Shown here piece by piece: positions 12,137 to 23,176 of a stretch of 64,000 bases of DNA (positions are counted from its first letter, which is position 1; each line of letters opens with the position of its first letter). The translations under genes were made by a program, and so were the position numbers. The notes under the pieces are model-generated. The model saw only the letters and a list, made by a program, of their open reading frames with translations, was not told the DNA's origin and did not search any database. The stretch is from Rhea pennata (lineage: Eukaryota > Chordata > Aves > Rheiformes > Rheidae): NCBI RefSeq assembly GCF_028389875.1, contig NC_084667.1:58320570-58384569 (forward strand). The letters are read 5' to 3'.

Positions 12137-15100
12137 TTTTCTACATTTCAGCTTTGATTTTTCACATCTACTGAAAAAGTTGCAGTGAAAAAATCAGATT
12201 TTGAGAAATGCTCACTTTCTCTAGCTACTACTTAACACTGGCCTTAAGAATCATCTTTTCAGATTTGCATTAATTGATCTATAAGATCAAACTTGAGCAA
12301 AACTTCCTTTAAGGGAATTAAAGGAAACAAAGATCAAGACAATTATTTCTAGTGAGTCATTGTTTTATTTTTAAATTATTATTTTAAAGGTTATTGTTAT
12401 TTTAAAAGTTGTTATTATGTAAAAAGTTATTATTCTAAAATTATTATTTTTAAACATGTTTTACTGGTTTTACTTAATTGCTACTCTGCTCATTTACAAC
12501 CAAACCTCATGGAATGTACAGGGTTGAAAAAGCTATCTTATAAAATAAAGAAGTTTCTGTAAATATCCATGTGATTTATCACCACTGTGGAGAGGAAGGG
12601 ATGTATTGAATGAGATGTTCACTATTTGGCCACTGTATAAGCCTTCTGTTTGTTCTATGTAATTACTTGGGTCAGCAAAAGAGAACTGCTTAGCAGTTTG
12701 CTATAAAATCATCTCTTGTAGCTTGGACGTTTCAAACTAGAGAAACTTTTGATTTACTACTCTTCCCATAAACAGCCTAATCTTTGTCTTTTTTAAGCTT
12801 GATATCATAGCTAATAGAAGATAGTTAGAATTCTTACTATTCTAGGAGGAACGATATTTTATTTACACACAAACAATGAAAGAACACTACAGAACTGTGG
12901 TCTCTTCACTCTTGCACTGTGGTTCGAAAGTTCTTAAAACTAAGAAGCAATGGATAGTCACATTTGAAATCTCTCTAATTCTGCAAAATCAAAACACTAG
13001 ATTTCAATATTTTCCTTTTTCTTAATCTACTTCTGGTGTAAGGAGATTGGTTCTGCCTTATGGATAACTGACTTATTAGAAATGGTTGTCATTTCCTTTG
13101 TTGCCTTTCCTCTCCTTAAATAAAGTTCTGCTTATCTTACAGAAAACTGAATGCAAATCTGAAGCCTTTCTTCCTCTGCCTTGCCTTTGCACTTTTTGGT
13201 GAGATTCCCAGTATTATTAAACCAAATTGTATATTAAGTGGTAATTGTAGGAAGAGGTGAGCATTCTTCGAGATCAGATTTTGCCACTGCGCTTTTTCTG
13301 GTAGGTGCCAAAATCAAAGCTGACTGGCAGAGGGAAGAATTACTCTGTTAAGGATGCATTGTAATTTTTACTTCAGAATCATTTGCCATAGAAAACTGTT
13401 TCTTCTAGTGCCTAATCCACATGACTATTCATTTCAAGACTGGATGTTTTTGCTGGTACAGAATAGCTTGCTTTACTTGACTGGTGCACGTGACTTTGTG
13501 AGCTGCTATGAGTTTTGCTTCAGAGTGCTAAGGCAACATATGTAAGAGGAGAAAAACCTTTTATTAGGTGAATTCTGTTTAGATTGGAGAGGCAATATAC
13601 TTATTAACCCTTCCAGGTTATCTACAGACCAGACTAGCTATTCTCTTGTTCCATATATCCTTAGTTATGTGAGGCCTCCTGAAGACATTAGTAAGGCAGG
13701 AGATTTTCTTGGAGGACTTTTTTTTTCCAAGAAGATGTAGAGAAAAACAATCTTTAGCTGTATTCAGAGCAACTGTGTCTGGGTGAGTTACAAATAAGTA
13801 TAGGAGATCAGAGCTCTGCTGCAGTATTTTGTTTAGCTGGTTTAGAATGCCATGATACCTAATTTCAGATGTATACTGTTCCTCACAGACATGATGCTTT
13901 TCTTAAGATATCGTACTTACGCAGAAGATATTTTACGTAATGAAAATACACTTCCAGCACTTTTAACTAAAGTGCTCTTACTCTGATTTCACTGCCGAGT
14001 TCAGTGCTTATTGCCTTGCCTTTTGTTGCTAGCTAGGAAAGCTAATGTCAGTGTATTTCCCTCTTATTTTTTCTGTGTAGGAGTTTTAGCCTTTTTGTAT
14101 TTGTTTGAAAGCATTGCTATCGTCACATTCAGGAAAGTGCATGTGTAGCCTGTCACGTTTGATAGCAGTTATCAGCAGCAGAAGCTTCAGATGACAAAAA
14201 GAGTGCCTCAAGTGAGATACGCCCAAAAACTGAGTGGGTGAACCTTCCATCTATTCCATTTGAGAATACAATTTTGGTAATATATTTATGTTTGGACAAG
14301 ACTAATACTGAAAGCAGAAATTGCCAGAAAGAGAGCCTTCCATTTTCACACGTTCATTTGTTCAGGACTAACAACATTTTCAAACCTGGACTGTTCCAAT
14401 GTGCACATATTTCTGTCAGCTAAGACAGTTCTATATTCATTTAATAATTTTTTTTTCAGAGATTGAGAAATGTATTTAATCTTCAGTAGTGTAAATAAAG
14501 TAACTAAAGTTGTAATTCTGAAAACCTATCAAATCCCAACAATTCTTGTATTTAAAAATGTACAGGTAATGGTGTAAAAATTCGGATGTTGTACAGGTAA
14601 TAGCAGTCTTGGTTCAGCAAGCTTGTGCCTTGATTTCGGTGGAACTACTCATGTGCTTAAAGGCAGGGATGTTCTGAAGTAAGTAATGAATAAAAGTCCT
14701 TGAAAATGATTTTGAGAGAGAAGCATAAAAAACTATTTGTGCTAGAATAAATTAAGAGATTTTTTTCGTTAAAGCTACAGCTGCAGTTTCTGGGTTATGG
14801 TTAGAGGAAGCTTCTTGTTGTTTTTTGTGTGATTGAGCTGTAGCCTGTTTGATTCTAAAAGCTATGGGAGGCTGGACATAGTAGTTGAATGGTTCTAGCG
14901 CATGCAGCTGACAGTTGTCTCATTAGGCATTTAGTTTTCACAAAATAACTTGGGGCACTAAAGACTGGAAGCAGACTCGGAAATTAAAGTCAGTAAAGAG
15001 AACTAGTTACCACCAGAAGTTGATCCAAAAAGCCTACGCTAATTAAGGAGGCACTCTGTCTCCAGGCTGGAAATCAGTCAGCTCCCTGAAGGTGGAGGGC

Positions 15101-17910
15101 TGCGTACTGGGCTCTCTCCTGCTTGGGTGGCCCTTCTTACTGAGCTGCCAAGTAGCCTGGCCCTAACCTTGTACCTGCTCTGCTGAGCTAGAGTCCAATG
15201 GAGCTAAGCACAGGTGAGCAAGAGGAAGTTGGACTATATTGCCCAGTAACTGGGCCGTCTATCAGGAGGAAATGACCTGATTTCTAATCCCTGACCCCTG
15301 GAATGCTGCTGTTTTTATCTGGTAACATAATATGTTACATAATCTGGTGTCTGAAGGTGACATTTTACCTACTTAGTGCAAGGGTTTAATATTCTTTAAG
15401 GTGAGAAGTATTTATTATATCATGAGCGCATTTCCAGTATTTCAGTGGCTTACAGGATGTATTTTGAACTCTGACAGATTGTAACTTTTCAGAATTGGTC
15501 AACACTTGTTGGTTTTTCTAGAATTATCAGATTTTTATTTTACAGGTTTTTCTTTAGCTATGTAAGTGAATTGTAACTTAGTTGTATACTTTTGATCGTT
15601 AAAACAAGCCAATGCAGTAGCAAGATGGTATTTTGGTTACTGTCAACTGTATGTGGCATTTTCATCACAAACTGTCTGTCTTACACAGACCAACATTGAA
15701 AAACAAAATAGTAGAGAAAAAATAGTTTAAATACTTACAACAACCTATAGCAGAGCTGATGCTGAATTTGAAATTGCATGTTTTCTTCCCCTCACAAAAG
15801 TGCTTCACTTTCCTTGATAGGGCATCTCAGTTTCAAAAATTAGAGATGTGCCTTTCTGGAATAGAATGAGTGATGGGTGTTCTACTATTGTTTATTAAAA
15901 CTTACTTAAGTTTAAAAATCAAAAGTCCTTGTTCTTCAGAGCTTTGCTTATACAAGCCTTTTATTGCCTCATATTGAATTCTGTTTTGCTTCGTGGGAAG
16001 TTCTTGCATATAGTGTATACTTAACATACATTTTTCTAAAAACATACTCATTCTCATCCTAATAGTTTAGTTTTTTAGTATCTTTTTAATAAGACACCTA
16101 TCGTGGTAGTTATAAACCATAGCATAGGAGATTATCTAAAATTATAAATATCTTATGATCAGAGATATAAGAGTGTGAATGGAAGATATTTGGACAAGCC
16201 AACAGAAGAGGCCTGTAGTTTGAGCAATCTTTAAAGTAATTGCATTAAACATTTTGTAATCGCTTGTCAGAAACAGTGTACTAAATATTCTGAAAGTACT
16301 TTATGGATCTGTTGAGATTTGTCATGTTGAACAGTCACATGAGTTTGGTATGGCTTTTCTGGGATGTGATGTCATACGTTGTAATCTTTTGCGTATTTCT
16401 GTGAGAGAAGTGCTTGAAATTAGAATGGACAAACGAGAGGTCAAGAAAATTGACTACTTGCTTTTTAACTTCCTAATTGTACTAGCCATAGACTGCAGGT
16501 ATCAAACTAAGACCATTTATTTTCTAAAGGCAAAAAGTGGTGGAAGGAGTCAAGTCAATTCTAGGGCTTCTGAGAAAATGGTCCTCCATTTTTTTCAGTC
16601 AATAAATAATAATCTTTCTCTGACAATTCAAATGCAATACTCTTGAAAAACATGAGGCTTCCAAGAAGATAAATCATAATCTTTTCTGCTCCTCTATTTT
16701 GTCTTGAGCTTTTTTTCAAAGGAAAAGAGGACACTTAATTAGGCATGCTTGTCGTTTGTTCTGCTCTTGAAATTCTGAGTGCAAAACATTTTGATCAGTG
16801 CTGATCTTAAGCTGCTCCTCATGCTTTCCTGATGTCTGGAGTGCTGAAAGTGTTTTATGACCTTCTTTCAAATGGCACTTGGAAAATAATGTGCAAATAG
16901 TTAGGTCTGTGTTAGGGGATCTCTCTTTAAGTTCTATTCTTTGTCTTACTAGTTAATAGGCTCTGATTGTCTTCTAGCCATCAAAGTAATGAGGAAAGCC
17001 TGATCTACAGATACAGCTCTACAATGTGAGAAATCTGTCTAATTTGGCATTCTTAAAGCCTGGCCTGGAAGAGCTGAAGATATATTTCTGATTCACCTCT
17101 TGAAGGTGAGGAGAACATTCATGCTGCTTGTTGCCGCCAATCATTATAAAAAGGATAGAGCTTGGACCGGCTGAGAATGTTATGTTTAGTCTTCCTCATT
17201 CTGGGTATTTGGAGCAAAAAAGAGATAGTGGAGGTCTGCTGATACATGAACACTCTACTGTTGTGAAAACTGAGGTGGAAAATGTTCTGATGCTTTTGAG
17301 GGGGCGTGTGTGTGCGTGCGTATGTGTGTACTGTCTTTCCTTGTTGACAAGGAAGCTGAGCCGGTGTGGTTTGAGTTCATCTGTGGCTGTAGTAGTAGTT
17401 CAGGAGGAAGACGGCTTGCTTTAGATGTACATTGGGTTTTGATTCCTTTGTATGAACAAAGTTTTACACTGAAGCTTATTTCTCTGTGGTTTGCAGAAAA
17501 TGTAAGTGACTTGCATAGTATTATAAAGCTAATGGGCAAGGTGATAACTTAAATATATTTAGCACAGACACTATTTCCTGATATCATTAAGAGTTGGTCA
17601 GTTAAGTACTTCCTTCAAATTTGCTTCCTTTTATCAGCATTGTTTTTTCTTCAGATGCTTGGATATGAGCAAACAAAATATTTTTCAGTGTTTTTATTTG
17701 TAGCAGACAATATAGACATTCACAATTCTTAGAATGCAGTTTCAAATGTTGAAAAATACACAGTTGACGTGTTGCAGCACATCGTCATAGTGGAAGTCCA
17801 CAATACCAATTGACAGAAGGAGACAGAGGATCTTGTATTAAGATGCCAGACCGGAGCACACAAGGATCTGGGTTCTATTCTTGGCTAAACTAGACTCTCT
17901 TACTCTCTTG

Positions 17911-17944
<34 letters not shown>

Positions 17945-20900
17945 AGTTGGAAAATTTTCTAGGTTGTCCTACATGTAAAAGGGAAACAGTACTCCTCCTG
18001 TTTTCAATCAAATAACACTGAATTAGTATTTCGTATTAGTATTTCATAACAAGTTCAGCTCTTGCAGTGACAGGTTCAGCTATCTTGCAGGATAGACCTA
18101 TGAACAGTTTGGCACGTTGTCCTCTAAGGAAGAGTGAGACTGATATTACTCTATACAATTCAAAACTTTTCAGTAAATTATACATATGACATATTTCACA
18201 GTCAAGGTATGTGAATGCTATTGGAAGTTAAACTAGCTGAGAAAAACCTATGCTGAAATGATTTATTTTGAAATATGATAAGCAGATATACTAACTTGCA
18301 CAGATATGTCTCTTTACTGCTGTAAGAAAACTCTATTTAATCTCTAAGTGCATCTTCAGAGTTCTATTTATTGTGACATAGATGATAAAACATTGTAAGT
18401 CTGTTTATGGTAATTAAAATGCACTGAAAATGAAGGCTGTCTGAGGTGTTTCCAGTATGATTGTTCCAAAAGGAGTATATGATGTCAGGTCAAGAAAACT
18501 GTAAATCAGTTGATTCACCTACTCTGATGGACCTGAGAACATCTTATCACAGGTGACTTTGCTTTCTAGATACCCACCTAATTAATGTGCTTAAAACCTC
18601 TGCAACAGGCTTTAAGAATTGCCTTTGGTTGCTTCCCAGTGCTTTGTCAGTGCTTTGTTCCAAAAGCTACTGCTTATAATCATTTTATTAGCTGTCCTGT
18701 GAGTCATGTGTTTTACTATATGTTTCGCATGAGGCAAAAAGTTGTAGTGTGGTGAGGTGCTTTCTGTTAAGAGCGTTGGATGCTGCCATCAGTGACTTGC
18801 CTGGATTCTGTATAATGACAGTGGATGGGAGGATTGTACGGCTGATGAGAGTTTATCAGAAAGAGCTAAGTAGCCTGAGAAAGGAAGAGAAGCCAGAAGT
18901 GAAGCATTTAGAGAAGTAGCAAAACTTCAGGAGAAGATAGGAACTTACTGGGGGCGGGGGGGGGGGGAGAGAGAATATAACTTTTGGGCAAGCTTGTAGA
19001 AATTTGACTTTGAATTTGATCATTTCCATTTGTTTCTTAGATATGTTAATACTGTGGAATTGGGTAGAGGTAACTGCTGTAATTTTGCCTGAGCCTGCTT
19101 TGGTGTAAGAAGCTCTCTAGCTGTGGCATCATACAACTTCCTTCACGCAAGTACTCCTTTGGGGTATTTTATCATCTTTCTTAGCTTTCACTATCTATAA
19201 TCTTGCAGTAATACACAAGCTTGGATACCTGGTGTAAGCACTCAGGAGGTCTATCTGGTTGGAAGAACTCCTACAGTTCTTCCTAAGTGAATTCTTTTCT
19301 AGGCAAATGATAGAAAGAGGAGAATGGGATCTTAATGTGGAGCAAGTAGGGAGCAAGGTGCACAGACCCCAGCAATTCAGTAACAAGGGTCACATCATGC
19401 TCTTTGTCACAGGTTGGAAAGGACAGTAGTTGGAATGTGAAGTCTACTGGGGAGTAGGAGCTTGGATGTACTGGCGACTCATGATGTAAAGGAAATAGGG
19501 GAAGAGTAGCAGAAAGTTCCTAAGTCTGAAGAAATAGTAGAGGAACACTGGTGGGAAAAAGGGAGGATTTAAGCTGATAAAATGCAAAGATCTGTTATGT
19601 GCAGTAATTCAATAGCTCCTTTGCTTTGAAGTGTGGGACTACAGTGACAGAATTATGGGAGAGGTGTGATGAAATTGGAAGCAATGCAACAGTGAGGTGA
19701 GTATGATATGGGGAGATGAGTATGGTGAAGTAGGAAGGAGTCAGGGCCAAAGTAGCTGTGGGAAGAGCCAATGAAAAAAAAAAAGAGAGAGGAAAAGAGA
19801 AAAAGAGGAACAGGGTCAAGGATGAGCATACCTTTCAATGAAGAGGCAGCAAGACCAGAGGTGACAGTTCATTTCCTCCTTACCCTGTGACATCCCCCAC
19901 TGATGGAGTATAAGAGGCTTTATGCTTGCTTGTAGTACTGTAGTTTGTTATACTGCCAAATAGCAATCTGAAAGTAGCTAAGCACTTCTTGTAGCCAACA
20001 CTTAGAAAAGAAAGGCAGCATAGCTGGCATTAATTTGGAGATGTAAGTCAAATGCAGTTATAATTGAGTCAGTCCCATGTTAGGACCAGAATTTTAAAGG
20101 CAGAAATGAAGCATGTAATTGTACATAAACAGAAGAAACATCAGGCCCTGGATTGTGAGCTCCTGCATGCATGTGGATTACGTGTATGAATTCCCAGGCT
20201 TCTACGTAAAAAGAAGTGTTAGCTCTAGTATTGATCATACTGAAAACTTGGCTTATGTCTGTGAGACTAAAGTCAGGATTTCAGTGTTTCTCTATAAGAT
20301 GAATGCTGTATTTCAGAGCATCTTGCCATCTTGTTAAGGTGCAACTTTAATCTGACGTGGTATAAAATATCCCTTTTGTTTTTATCTGTATTTTTTTCAA
20401 AGTACGTATTTCTCAGGATATTTGCAAATCCATTGGCTGCTAAGTTCTGCTACAGAATTGTCGACTTTATGATGTTTGTGAGGCGTTTTGGCTGGTTACA
20501 TTGATTTTGGACAGTAGTTAAGACAAACGTCCTTAGAAGTTGACAGAATAAGGCTTGTCTGGGAACAGAGTGGGAAGAATATTTCACTTAGGCTTACCAG
20601 TAACTATACTGTAGATATTCTGCTGTGAAATGTAACAGCTCCCGTACTACAATGGTCTTAGAGTTCCAAGGTCACATTCTTGCAGAATGGAATATGAGGA
20701 AGTAGGCAGGTCACCATGTCATTGCAAAGATGAGACGTTCAGACCTTAAAAATGTGCAGTTTGTATAGCTTAAGTAACATAGGGCAAATTCAGATATGTT
20801 AGGAAAACTTTCGGTCAGGCAGTAGGAAAATACTGCACTTTGTGCATTTCAGTCGAAGAATTCTCTCTTCAACTTGCAGTTGAAACTGTACGTGGTTCAT

Positions 20901-21540
20901 ATAACAATGCTTAAACACATATATTAATCTATATTCAGAAATATTGTACTCAGATGCTGAACATTAAATACGAATATCTTTATCAGTAACTTTAAGTAGC
21001 ATCCACTCAAAATTTCAGATCATTTTTGTTAAGGAAGAGGCTGACTTTGTCACTGTGCAAAATCATTAAGTTTCTTCCCGTCTTTAGTCTCTGGTAAATA
21101 TTTTAATTCTGTTTTATACTTCTGTGAGGAAGAAGTGTTTTGTATTCAAAGATACAATAGTACAAAGTTTAAATGCTGTGCTTAATTTTTGTAGCCAGTA
21201 GGAATCAACTTGGTGAGCATTCATTCAAGTCCAAATGATCAGATGTTATGGGCAATTGATAGCAAATGGAATGTCCATGTACGAATTGGAATTACAGATG
21301 AAATGCCAGTAGGCACTGACTGGGAACATGTACCAGGTAAAAATTAATACATTAATTCCTTGTGCTTTCTGCCATATTCTCAGTCTTTTATTCTGTTATT
21401 TGATTTTTAAATTGGATAGTGAACTATTACAATGCTTAAATTGGGTATTATTCATAGCAATCAAATATGCTTACTTAGTAGGAACACAGCAAACTATTTG
21501 ATAATGGGTTATCTTTAAAGAGGACTCTCTCTCTCTCTCT

Positions 21541-21580
<40 letters not shown>

Positions 21581-23176
21581 CTTGCAAACAGTGATTTTTG
21601 GGTGAATTTCCACTTCAGGCTGCTGCCACTGAGTTAGGTGGTACAGTTCCCTTTCAGTTAGTAGGAAGACTACCTGTGCTTTGCAAAGTTTTATGTTTAA
21701 GTGTGACACAAAATGGAAGTCCTGTCCAGATGTGGCTAACAAAAACCTAATCTTATTTTGCACCTTTCTCTATTAATCCTGCATACTGGATGCATTCTAG
21801 ATTAGGTAATAGTGATTTTGCCTTGCCTGTAAATAAAATGCAATTTTAGTTGTCTTTCTAAATAACTGTGTGTCAGTGCTGTGTGCTTTTTTTAGAGGTG
21901 TTTCACGGCAGAAATGCATGGCATTTCATTTGCTGAGGACCTGCTTTCTTCTTCTGAAGAAAAAATATACACATCCATAATGTCTACAATGCCAGAACTT
22001 TAATTTGCCTAAGAAAGTTAACTAAGTGTCAGATCATTCCCTGTGCAGTAATAGAAGCCAAGAGACCCTGAGTGGGTCTCCAGAGGTTGTGTTTGTACAG
22101 ATCTTCTGATCGGTTGGTGCTTGTGGCTGTGACCACATAACAAAATGTATCCACAGTGCAATATCCTTGTGGTCAATAAATGCGAGGTCTACAAAGTCTG
22201 CAATTAAACAGCCTTTTTGTTCACAAATGCTTCATGTGCTGCAAGTGGCCTATGGGCTGCACTTTGGGAATCTATACTCTCCAGTATCCCCCTTATATAG
22301 GACTGGAAGCTCAGATTCTAATAGCGTCTACTCTATTCAACTCTGTTAAACTCAGTGTAAGGAAAAACATAGTCCTCAGCTGTCTCTTTGCCAATCTTTT
22401 CTTAGAAAGCCATCTGGAAAGCAAGGTATTTCTCTGTGCCTCTTATAATGGAAAGTTCTTCTATAGTATTAATATAGGATTATATAAAGTATTTTAATCT
22501 TGCTGTTTTCTCTTACTGAACTTTCCTGCAAGTTTGTTTAATGTATAAGAAAGCACGTCATTGTTTCCTCTTCATATCTGATTATCTTCAGGGTTGCAGG
22601 CTTGTCAGCTGGCTATTAGTACCAGAACAGTTTGGGCACGCTGTCCAAATGGGGATGTAGCTCGTCGATATGGCATTACTGACAAGAATCCCGCCGGAGA
22701 CTATTGGAAGAAGATTCCTGGGAATGTATCACGCTTAACAGGCAAGTTGGTTCTGCGTGGCAATCCAAAATATTTGGGGACTGTTTTTTGTGATGTCTGC
22801 CTTGCCTTCTGCCTGATAGTGCTCAAAATGATCATAAGCAGGGAGAGACACATAATCGAAGTGTCAATTGATTGACCATGCGAGTTTCACCAGGGTATTT
22901 TTATCGCCTTAGTAATAACCTTTTTTGGCACTATTAGAAAAAGGTAATCTGAATATTATTTATTTAATGTTTTGAAGCCTAGTACCTTAATTAAAAGATG
23001 GATAATTATGTTTTACAGTGACCCCTCTAGATGAACTGTGGGCAATCAGTCCTTCAGGATCCCTTCTCCAGCGCCTCACCAAGACCTTTAGCCATTCTCA
23101 TAATTTGCAGAAAAGTAATGACACTTCTGTTTTGCTTCATCCTGATGATTTTGAAGATGAATGGGAAGTGATATGA
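2956..23176 (+). CDS. TECPR2: TECPR2, C-terminal 387 residues in seven exons (5' part lies outside the window)
   Basis: TECPR2 is a large cytosolic protein (about 1,400 residues in human) with N-terminal WD repeats and a C-terminal tectonin beta-propeller. From the literature I recall, it binds ATG8 proteins, supports autophagy and lysosome targeting and ER exit sites, and is mutated in a human hereditary neuropathy. Exons: 2956-3196, 3605-3694, 5886-6119, 9749-9897, 21195-21336, 22592-22741 and 23019-23176. They join in one frame with no stop, 1,164 nt including TGA. At least five blades share the form W-x-x-D-x-x-G-x-h-x-x-R (about residues 155-172, 195-215, 242-262, 289-308, 340-352). The end is an acidic stretch followed by W-E-V-I, the LC3-interacting motif. 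Identity rests on my memory of the vertebrate protein and is very secure. Oddities: one probable GC donor and an exon beginning GTAAGC. Confidence 0.97.
3197..3604 (+). other. TECPR2: TECPR2 intron A-B
   Basis: This is a 408-nt GT-AG intron. It has a T-rich stretch with TTTG units near 3340-3366 and a T-run just before the acceptor. I see nothing else in it. Confidence 0.9.
3605..3694 (+). CDS. TECPR2: TECPR2 exon B (90 nt, phase 1 to 1)
   Basis: The acceptor is TTCCAG ending at 3604 and the donor is GAAG|GTTAGT. The exon encodes T-Y-W-N-N-I-V-P-R-G-T-A-S-A-T-K-W, a typical inter-blade tectonin segment. It is in frame with exon A through a split glycine codon. Because 90 nt is a multiple of three, skipping it would keep the frame. 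Confidence 0.95.
3695..5885 (+). other. TECPR2: TECPR2 intron B-C
   Basis: About 2.2 kb of AT-rich intron. The only distinct element is a 27-nt T run at 4598-4624. Short open frames in it have no similarity I recognise. Confidence 0.85.
4598..4624. repeat. T-mononucleotide run (27 nt)
   Basis: An uninterrupted T run in the TECPR2 intron, with no obvious retroposon body upstream on the - strand. Confidence 0.95.
5886..6119 (+). CDS. TECPR2: TECPR2 exon C (234 nt, phase 1 to 1)
   Basis: The acceptor is CCATAG and the donor is CTAG|GTATGA. It encodes S-F-L-W-L-C-Q-S-S-K-D at its start, then the blade W-G-L-D-S-L-G-Q-I-F-I-R-T and the P-T-G-M-H-W-T-K-L-D loop. The length is a multiple of three. 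Confidence 0.95.
   Translation, partial: EAFCGCAKAARICFVSVIRILSFVLLQCSCQQRLKWYTIPPARMPFGAWIVLGRYLSERFHPAVQQGCTGQNWISLN
6120..9748 (+). other. TECPR2: TECPR2 intron C-D
   Basis: About 3.6 kb of AT-rich intron with a normal GT-AG pair. A small local duplication of TAGGGTTATT-TGAAGTT units lies at about 7080-7150. I see no coding exon, RNA gene or interspersed repeat. Confidence 0.85.
9749..9897 (+). CDS. TECPR2: TECPR2 exon D (149 nt, phase 1 to 0)
   Basis: The acceptor is CATTAG ending at 9748 and the donor is ACAG|GTAAAA. It encodes the blade A-C-G-N-Q-H-V-W-A-C-D-T-S-G-G-I-Y-F-R-V-G followed by L-N-P-S-L-M-L-P-A-W. It precedes an intron of about 11.3 kb, the longest in the window. Confidence 0.95.
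12103..12131. repeat. A-mononucleotide run (29 nt)
   Basis: Uninterrupted A residues in the 11.3-kb intron, with no recognisable retroposon upstream. Confidence 0.95.
12365..12455. repeat. AT-rich degenerate tandem repeat (TTATTATTTTAAAAG-like units)
   Basis: Variants of a TTATTATTTTAAA-type unit recur at irregular spacing of about 20 nt. It looks like slippage-derived low-complexity sequence. Confidence 0.6.
17800..18000 (+). mobile_element. Possible ancient tRNA-derived SINE (MIR/CORE-like)
   Basis: GATGCCAGACC followed by GGATCTGGGTTCTATTC resembles the second half of a tRNA-derived head with a degenerate B box. About 110 nt later, ATGTAAAAGGGAAACAGTA resembles the ATCTGTAAAATGGGGATAATA block of MIR-type SINEs. 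A 30-nt T run (17914-17943) sits between them. Divergence is high and I rely on remembered consensus sequences only, so this is tentative. Confidence 0.35.
17914..17943. repeat. T-mononucleotide run (30 nt)
   Basis: Uninterrupted T residues inside the possible SINE described around it. Confidence 0.95.
18950..18968. repeat. G-rich run
   Basis: A short stretch of almost only G, interrupted by one C. It could form a G-quadruplex in the sense strand. Confidence 0.8.
21195..21336 (+). CDS. TECPR2: TECPR2 exon E (142 nt, phase 0 to 1)
   Basis: The acceptor is TTGTAG ending at 21194 and the donor is CCAG|GTAAAA. It encodes P-V-G-I-N-L-V-S-I-H-S-S-P-N-D-Q, then the blade W-A-I-D-S-K-W-N-V-H-V-R, in which the usual glycine of the D-x-x-G turn is replaced by tryptophan. 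Confidence 0.95.
21337..22591 (+). other. TECPR2: TECPR2 intron E-F
   Basis: A 1.25-kb GT-AG intron. It carries a compound (CT)n-Tn repeat near its start; the rest is unremarkable. Confidence 0.88.
21524..21576. repeat. Compound (CT)n-T(33) microsatellite
   Basis: About ten CT units are followed by 33 T residues, the same architecture as the tract at 2887-2953 but here not at a splice acceptor. Confidence 0.95.
22592..22741 (+). CDS. TECPR2: TECPR2 exon F (150 nt, phase 1 to 1) with a GC donor
   Basis: The acceptor is TCTTCAG ending at 22591. The exon encodes C-Q-L-A-I-S-T-R-T-V-W-A-R-C-P-N-G-D-V-A-R-R and the N-P-A-G-D-Y-W-K-K-I-P-G loop. The reading frame and the next exon require the exon to end at ACAG, followed by GCAAGT rather than GT. 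Confidence 0.92.
22738..22747 (+). promoter_or_regulatory. TECPR2: Non-canonical GC 5' splice site (GC-AG intron)
   Basis: The exon-intron join reads ACAG|GCAAGT. This is the consensus of the minor class of U2-type introns that begin with GC, which show strong pairing to U1 at the other positions. A shift to the GT at 22746-22747 would add five bases and break the frame into the terminal exon, so the GC donor is the simplest reading. The partner acceptor is TTTACAG at 23018. Confidence 0.85.
22742..23018 (+). other. TECPR2: TECPR2 intron F-G (GC-AG, 277 nt)
   Basis: The last intron, short, beginning GCAAGT and ending TTTTACAG. No other feature is seen. Confidence 0.85.
23019..23176 (+). CDS. 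TECPR2: TECPR2 terminal coding exon G with C-terminal LIR
   Basis: The acceptor is TTTTACAG. The exon encodes T-P-L-D-E-L-W-A-I-S-P-S-G-S-L-L-Q-R-L, the last blade, then T-F-S-H-S-H and a polar linker, ending D-D-F-E-D-E-W-E-V-I and TGA at 23174-23176. The aromatic W and the I three residues later, with acidic residues just before, fit the LC3/GABARAP-interacting region consensus at the extreme C terminus, as known for the family. Confidence 0.96.

Larger units (their letters stand above)
9898..21194 (+). other. TECPR2: TECPR2 intron D-E (11.3 kb)
   Basis: The largest intron here. It contains an A-rich A/G stretch at about 10056-10090, an A run at 12103-12131, an ATT-rich direct repeat near 12370-12455, a TG-rich patch near 17303-17330, a candidate old SINE split by a T run near 17.8-18.0 kb and a G run near 18950-18968. 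Open frames up to 141 codons occur, but none shows a known domain or splice context. Confidence 0.85.
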
